In this document: in pieces, positions 42,376 through 46,235 of the stretch
Layout: each line of letters begins with the position of its first letter
Numbering within the stretch: the first letter of the stretch is position 1
DNA from: Gammaproteobacteria bacterium
GTDB lineage: Bacteria; Pseudomonadota; Gammaproteobacteria; UBA1113
Reading direction: 5' to 3'
Length of the DNA stretch: 46,235 nucleotides
Assembly (NCBI GenBank): GCA_021773305.1
Contig: JAJFKH010000005.1
Coordinates: 1-46,235, forward strand
The notes under the pieces: generated by a model
Database searches by the model: none
Seen by the model: the letters and a program-made list of their open reading frames with translations, nothing else
Told to the model about the DNA's origin: nothing
Made by a program: the position numbers and the translations under genes

Positions 42376-45024
42376 CTATGAGGATATTGTAGCTCTTGCG
42401 GCAATAAAGTCATTTTCTAACTCTGCACCGTCATTGGAAGGAATAAGCGATGGAATTGCAGGTGGACGATCGTTATCGGAAGCTTCTCTAAAATAGCTGT
42501 CGTTGTCAAATACATTGTTAAGAGGGTGCTCGTTATCGGGAATCTCTTTGCCGGGTACCGTGCTAAAAGGATTCTCGTTGTCGGGGATTTCTTTGCCAGA
42601 AATTTTATTATTAGGTTCACAACTTGAAGAATCATCTTTATGAAAGTGGTCATGTATGGAGTTTTCAGGTGCTTTATTTTTTTGATGGAAATTATATTGT
42701 GCAATATGTGTATCAGTTGGACTGAAAAATAATCCCCACGTGTTTTTATCTTTACGAATGCTTCTTAGGTTTTTTTTATTTTCTTTTTTATGGGCTTTGT
42801 CATTTTTAATGATTTCTCTACTACGGTTTTTCATGAGTGATACAATAGTTTTATAGGTTGTGGTAAGCCCATGACTTTTACGATATTTACGGATAAACCA
42901 GAAACTAGATGTCAACTCTCGTAGATAACTGTAATTATGAGACTCCAATTTTCGATGTATATTTGTGAGTGCTTGGGGATCCTCAATTTTTGGTAAGTAA
43001 TATTTTAGACAGGTTAATGTTTTTTGTTTCTTTTGTTTCAATGTATAGTTTTCATTGTTCTTTTGGATTTCATCTAATCGCTCATTAAGCATTTTTTCCC
43101 AGTCAACTTTGGCTGAACGTTGGAGAAGAGCAATCGTATTGTTTAAATCGGGTTTTCTCGCAATCACTTCTTTTAAAATACTTGTTGTTTGTCGCCTGTG
43201 AGCTTCAGCATCAGATGAGAATTTCAGTGACATTCCATCTATGATATGTTTTTCGCAACCAGAAAGAATCTCAATTATTTGTTCGTTGGTTAATTTAGGA
43301 TCTGGCTGTAGTTTTGGATCGTTCTCTTTTTTGTTTTCTGCGTCAATAATGGCTTGGCTTAATTTAGTCGCAGGATTTTCTGATGGTAGCTTGTGCTGCT
43401 GTATGATTTTTAGTGTTGTGTAATATTGTTGATGTTCCTCACAGGTTTTCAGTAAGGCCAATAAACTTTCTTGCTCTAATTGAGGTGACCCTAGAGAGAA
43501 GAATGTTTGTGCTATGATGTCGTTTGGATGCTGTTGATTAAATTCTTTAATCAATGTATTTGTTATTTTGTTATTAAATTTGTCTTCAATTAATTTTAGT
43601 GCCAAATCGTATTTTAAATTTCCGACACAGTTTTTAATCAATTCAAACACTTTTTCTTTGCTGCAAAAATAGTTAATGGCATTGTGCTGTAATAATAACT
43701 CAACAATGTGAAAGTTACTTTCTTCAATGGCAATTAGAAGCGATACAGGAAGGTGTGTTTCATTGGAGCGAGAAAAAATTGCGCCATGTTCAATTAGCTC
43801 TCGTGCCGCGACGACATTGTTTTCTTTAACTGCAATCATCAAGGGTGTTTCATCATTTTTGTTTTTTGTATTAATATGATTGCGAAATTTAGAGCAAGAT
43901 TCTATTGATTGATAATGTCCTGTTTTTAAAGCGATATGCAGAGGTGAGTCATTCTCTTGGAGTTTATTAAAACCAGGTATTGTTTGAGCTTGGTGTAATT
44001 GTTCTTCTGTAAACTCATCTCGCACGGTGAGTAGCACAGAAAGTAAGTATTTTTGTCTAGCAACCGTGACTCTTAGTAAGCAATCTCGCAAAGGGATATC
44101 ATCAATCACTTCGTTTAAAGAAGCCTGGTATTCGTTTGTATTTGTGAGACAGATAGAAAGTAGCGTGTTATAAAGTTCTTGCTTAAAAACAGCATTATTT
44201 TTTAGTTTTTTGAAGGCTTCATTATCAGCTGCGCTATAACCTTTTTGTACAGAAAAAGGCAGGCCACCAGTTAATATTCGCTGCTTAGTTGGCCAGTAAT
44301 GAATGTTTGCATCGGATGTATCTGGAAAATTTCGTAAATCATTTTCTGTGATAGTAAATCTGTCATCAGAAAGCCCTGGGTACATTCGCATTTGGCCTCG
44401 TTTTGAGGTGATATCCTCATAAAAGGCCATGTCGAAATCAATTCGATAGATAGTACCATACTTATCAATACCAATATTTTCTGCATGTAGATCGTCTTCT
44501 TCATAAAAATACGAAACAGCTAAACAACGAGCAAGTTCTTGATGGGTTTCATCCAAAGCCTCTAAATAGGGTATTTTTTTTAAAATGGATTTTAATATTG
44601 CTAATCGAATGATAACATCAGAATCAGAAAATAGCTCTCTTGGATGGTTGCCGTTGGTATGTTTCTTATACTTAGACTTGGTGATATTGTTATAAATAGT
44701 ATCTAGATTATCAGCATCTCGAATGGCACGAAGGGTTGTGAATTGTTTGATTGTTTGAACAGCGACCCCTGTAATTTGCTCTTTTTCCTTAACCAATCGA
44801 GTCATTTGAGGGCTTTGGCCGGGCAAATCATGGTGAAATAATGCACTTAGGGCGACTTCAATCACAGAGGCTTGAGGGTTTCCGTCTTTATTTTTTTTAT
44901 AGACAATGGAAATTTTTTTATTATTTTTCGGTTTATAACGCCCAAAGCAGACTTCATGGCCACTTTTATTAGGGCGGTTGTCTTTCTTGAGCTTTAAATG
45001 CGACTTTTTTATGTATTTAGACAT
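42376..45024 (-). CDS. ankyrin-repeat protein with N-terminal kinase-like motif, candidate effector
   Basis: An 882-residue protein without signal peptide. Near residues 178-198 it carries DLHAENIGID followed by YRIDFDMAF. This is the H-x2-N plus Asp arrangement of the catalytic and metal-binding loops of kinase-like folds, seen also in the Francisella OpiA/Legionella LegA5 type of phosphoinositide kinases; LegA5 too carries ankyrin repeats. Ankyrin-like repeats run from about 357 to 460 (SPLHIALKTGHYQSIESC, TPLMIAVKENNVVAARELI, LLIAIEESNFHIVELLL). The C-terminal third is helical and charged, then contains a 15-residue tandem repeat beginning GKEIPDNE (about residues 810-840) and an acid-rich end. 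It probably acts in host cells; the enzymatic assignment is inference. Confidence 0.7.
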   Translation of the reverse strand: MSKYIKKSHLKLKKDNRPNKSGHEVCFGRYKPKNNKKISIVYKKNKDGNPQASVIEVALSALFHHDLPGQSPQMTRLVKEKEQITGVAVQTIKQFTTLRAIRDADNLDTIYNNITKSKYKKHTNGNHPRELFSDSDVIIRLAILKSILKKIPYLEALDETHQELARCLAVSYFYEEDDLHAENIGIDKYGTIYRIDFDMAFYEDITSKRGQMRMYPGLSDDRFTITENDLRNFPDTSDANIHYWPTKQRILTGGLPFSVQKGYSAADNEAFKKLKNNAVFKQELYNTLLSICLTNTNEYQASLNEVIDDIPLRDCLLRVTVARQKYLLSVLLTVRDEFTEEQLHQAQTIPGFNKLQENDSPLHIALKTGHYQSIESCSKFRNHINTKNKNDETPLMIAVKENNVVAARELIEHGAIFSRSNETHLPVSLLIAIEESNFHIVELLLQHNAINYFCSKEKVFELIKNCVGNLKYDLALKLIEDKFNNKITNTLIKEFNQQHPNDIIAQTFFSLGSPQLEQESLLALLKTCEEHQQYYTTLKIIQQHKLPSENPATKLSQAIIDAENKKENDPKLQPDPKLTNEQIIEILSGCEKHIIDGMSLKFSSDAEAHRRQTTSILKEVIARKPDLNNTIALLQRSAKVDWEKMLNERLDEIQKNNENYTLKQKKQKTLTCLKYYLPKIEDPQALTNIHRKLESHNYSYLRELTSSFWFIRKYRKSHGLTTTYKTIVSLMKNRSREIIKNDKAHKKENKKNLRSIRKDKNTWGLFFSPTDTHIAQYNFHQKNKAPENSIHDHFHKDDSSSCEPNNKISGKEIPDNENPFSTVPGKEIPDNEHPLNNVFDNDSYFREASDNDRPPAIPSLIPSNDGAELENDFIAARATISS
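42529..42599. repeat. 45 bp tandem direct repeat within the ankyrin gene
   Basis: Two near-identical 26-base stretches (42529-42554 and 42574-42599), 45 bases apart, encode repeated GKEIPDNE units in the C-terminal tail. A further degenerate unit (DNDSYF, DNDRPP) follows, so the tail seems to have grown by slippage. Confidence 0.7.
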
Positions 45025-45106
45025 TTTTTTGTAGACAATGTTATCTTGCTTTTACCAGAATACTGCTGATTGTATATTAGTCATATTAAGAGAATATTAA
45101 AAGTAG

Positions 45107-45250
45107 TCAACTTTCTACACTATTTTTGTCGAGCGATGTGTTATTCCATGCCGTCGCTAGGGCCTCAAAATGTCTTCTAAAAAGCTCTAGTAGTATGGTT
45201 TTGTTATTGATTTTACTGGCTTTTTTGCGATCTACTGCTGAGTCCCCCAT
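45107..45250 (-). CDS. possible 47-residue small protein or gene remnant
   Basis: A minus-strand frame from ATG (45250) to TGA (45107), starting 12 bases after the LRR gene. It encodes MGDSAVDRKKASKINN, then a helical TILLELFRRHFEALATAW and NNTSLDKN. Codon composition and amphipathicity look coding, but there is no strong ribosome site and no known family. It could be a small partner of the LRR protein or the end of a decayed gene. Confidence 0.35.
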   Translation of the reverse strand: MGDSAVDRKKASKINNKTILLELFRRHFEALATAWNNTSLDKNSVES

Positions 45251-45262
45251 GGTTTCTCATTA

Positions 45263-46114
45263 CTAGTTCTTAAAGAGCAGTTGCTGTGTATTCACGGAGA
45301 CCGTCCCTTCGTCATTAAGTATCTTTTCTTCACGATTCATGACATGTTCTCTCAAATCCGGGCAGCGTATCATCGTTAATAATTCAGGAGAAATCAATGC
45401 TTGATTCCCGTCAACGATAAGATTAAGGGTTGCTCCTTGTTGGCTGTAATAGTGTGCTAACTCAATAAGCAGTACAGCCGTAATATTACCTAATTGATTT
45501 TCACTTAAATCTAGTGTGATTGAGCAATCTGGTTTAGCAAGAGCTTTTAATGACCGAGCAAAGTTAACAAGAGTTCTTAAATCCTGGCTGTTTTCATCGT
45601 TGCCTGCAAAAAAGCTGTAGACTTTCTTTTGGATCCTATCCAGGTAACCGTCAAAATTTTTGAGTCCTGTAATGTCAATATCTTTAATCATTTTTATATC
45701 AATATCCATGTCTGAAAGATTATTACCTCGAATTGAAATTTCGTTTAAGCTAGAAAATTGCTCGGTATTTCTTGCTATTCTTTCTAGTATTATTTCAACG
45801 CCATTAAATGTAAAGTGGTTATAGTCTAGCTCCAAACGTGTGAATTTTTTGTTCCATGCTCTGCTTAAGATATGACGAATTGTTCTTGCATGTTCATCAC
45901 TGTATTCTCTGATGATTGCTAAAGAGAAGCATAAATTATCGGCAGAGAGATCATGGGTGAAAAACCAGCTTCTATGTTTTTGACAAAGAATATCCACATA
46001 ACCTTTTGCCGCTAGAAATTTGCGCAAAGGCGCTTTGAATAACATTTCATCAGAACTCATATAACCTTCGTAGTCTGAAGGGGTCACTCGGCAGATACAC
46101 CCAAAGCGAATCAT
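45263..46114 (-). CDS. leucine-rich-repeat (RNI-like) protein, candidate effector
   Basis: A 283-residue soluble protein without signal peptide. The N-terminal part (1-85) is unrecognised. Leucine-rich repeats of the ribonuclease-inhibitor style appear at about residues 90-136 (FTRLELDYNHFTFNGVEIIL, LNEISIRGNNLSD) and again at about 196-245 (ITLDLSENQLGNITAVLLI, LNLIVDGNQAL). The repeats are separated by a charged helical stretch. LRR proteins of this type are common effectors in Legionella and relatives. The C-terminus is acidic and then polar (NREEKILNDEGTVSV), which is compatible with an E-block-like signal, an inference. It is upstream of the ankyrin/kinase-like gene on the same strand. 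Confidence 0.65.
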   Translation of the reverse strand: MIRFGCICRVTPSDYEGYMSSDEMLFKAPLRKFLAAKGYVDILCQKHRSWFFTHDLSADNLCFSLAIIREYSDEHARTIRHILSRAWNKKFTRLELDYNHFTFNGVEIILERIARNTEQFSSLNEISIRGNNLSDMDIDIKMIKDIDITGLKNFDGYLDRIQKKVYSFFAGNDENSQDLRTLVNFARSLKALAKPDCSITLDLSENQLGNITAVLLIELAHYYSQQGATLNLIVDGNQALISPELLTMIRCPDLREHVMNREEKILNDEGTVSVNTQQLLFKN

Positions 46115-46153
46115 ATTTTCCTTGCCAGAGTCTCATTTGGGGGCATCTTGCCC

Positions 46154-46219
46154 ACTTTCACGTGTTTTTTTCTTCGTCACATAGAGTGACTATGCTCCTC
46201 GAAAAAAACACGTGAAAGT
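46154..46219. repeat. perfect 19 bp inverted repeat with internal hairpin
   Basis: ACTTTCACGTGTTTTTTTC (46154-46172) and its exact reverse complement (46201-46219) flank a 28-base centre that holds GTCAC-ATAGA-GTGAC (46177-46191) and the overlapping CATAG/CTATG pair. The arms carry T7/A7 tracts. It could be a bidirectional terminator, a cruciform, or one copy of a dispersed palindromic element. It begins 40 bases upstream of the LRR gene start and ends 16 bases before the window edge. Confidence 0.75.
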
Positions 46220-46235
46220 AATCAATCTACACCCC

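Overview
The window looks like chromosome from a low-GC gammaproteobacterium of the Legionellales/Coxiellaceae type, probably a host-associated or intracellular organism. This rests on three things. The housekeeping genes are gammaproteobacterial in sequence and order: perM, gcvR, dapA, a BamC-like lipoprotein and purC; mfd, csiV and a methylthioinosine phosphorylase; pilV, pilW, pilX and pilY1. The DNA is AT-rich. Between the conserved blocks lie eukaryotic-like proteins (an ankyrin-repeat protein with a kinase-like motif, a leucine-rich-repeat protein) and long lysine/glutamate-rich proteins of unknown family, as in bacteria that deliver effectors into host cells. The species cannot be named from sequence alone, and no secretion machinery is present apart from one VgrG.

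Layout. 1-0.83 kb: 3' part of glutaryl-CoA dehydrogenase. 0.9-3.7 kb: riboflavin operon ribD-ribBA-ribH, without riboflavin synthase. 3.7-6.3 kb: two minus-strand genes, a large FAD monooxygenase-like protein and a DoxX membrane protein. 6.4-6.85 kb: small uncertain ORFs. 6.9-10.5 kb: perM / gcvR / dapA / mini-bamC / purC, linking lysine and cell-wall precursor synthesis, outer-membrane assembly and purine synthesis. 10.5-14.0 kb: an orphan vgrG with its own operator-like promoter, then a stand-alone amino-acid-type adenylation enzyme. 14.1-16.8 kb: a hybrid histidine kinase and a small coiled-coil protein. 17.1-18.8 kb: divergent lipoprotein and LysM L,D-transpeptidase. 18.9-27.6 kb: type IV pilus minor pilins pilV, pilW and pilX, then two tandem pilY1 genes. 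27.7-29.6 kb: a sodium/proton antiporter and two small conserved proteins. 29.7-34.0 kb: two large unknown proteins, a second L,D-transpeptidase, a roughly 300 bp inverted-repeat element and a small coiled-coil protein. 34.1-42.3 kb: DUF1820, MscS channel, MTIP, an unknown protein, csiV, mfd and an SDR dehydrogenase. 42.4-46.1 kb: two candidate effectors, one ankyrin/kinase-like and one LRR. 46.15-46.22 kb: a perfect 19 bp inverted repeat.

Functional reading. The core genes serve cofactor (FMN/FAD), lysine/peptidoglycan and purine synthesis, methylthioadenosine salvage, transcription-coupled repair, osmotic protection and type IV pili. Accessory genes sit at the joints between these blocks. 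The items most worth follow-up are the kinase-like ankyrin protein, the MICAL-like flavoprotein, the BamC reduced to its BamD-binding arm, the pilY1 tandem duplication, the operator-like palindrome at the vgrG promoter, and the two inverted-repeat elements. No tRNA, rRNA, CRISPR array or complete insertion sequence was seen.
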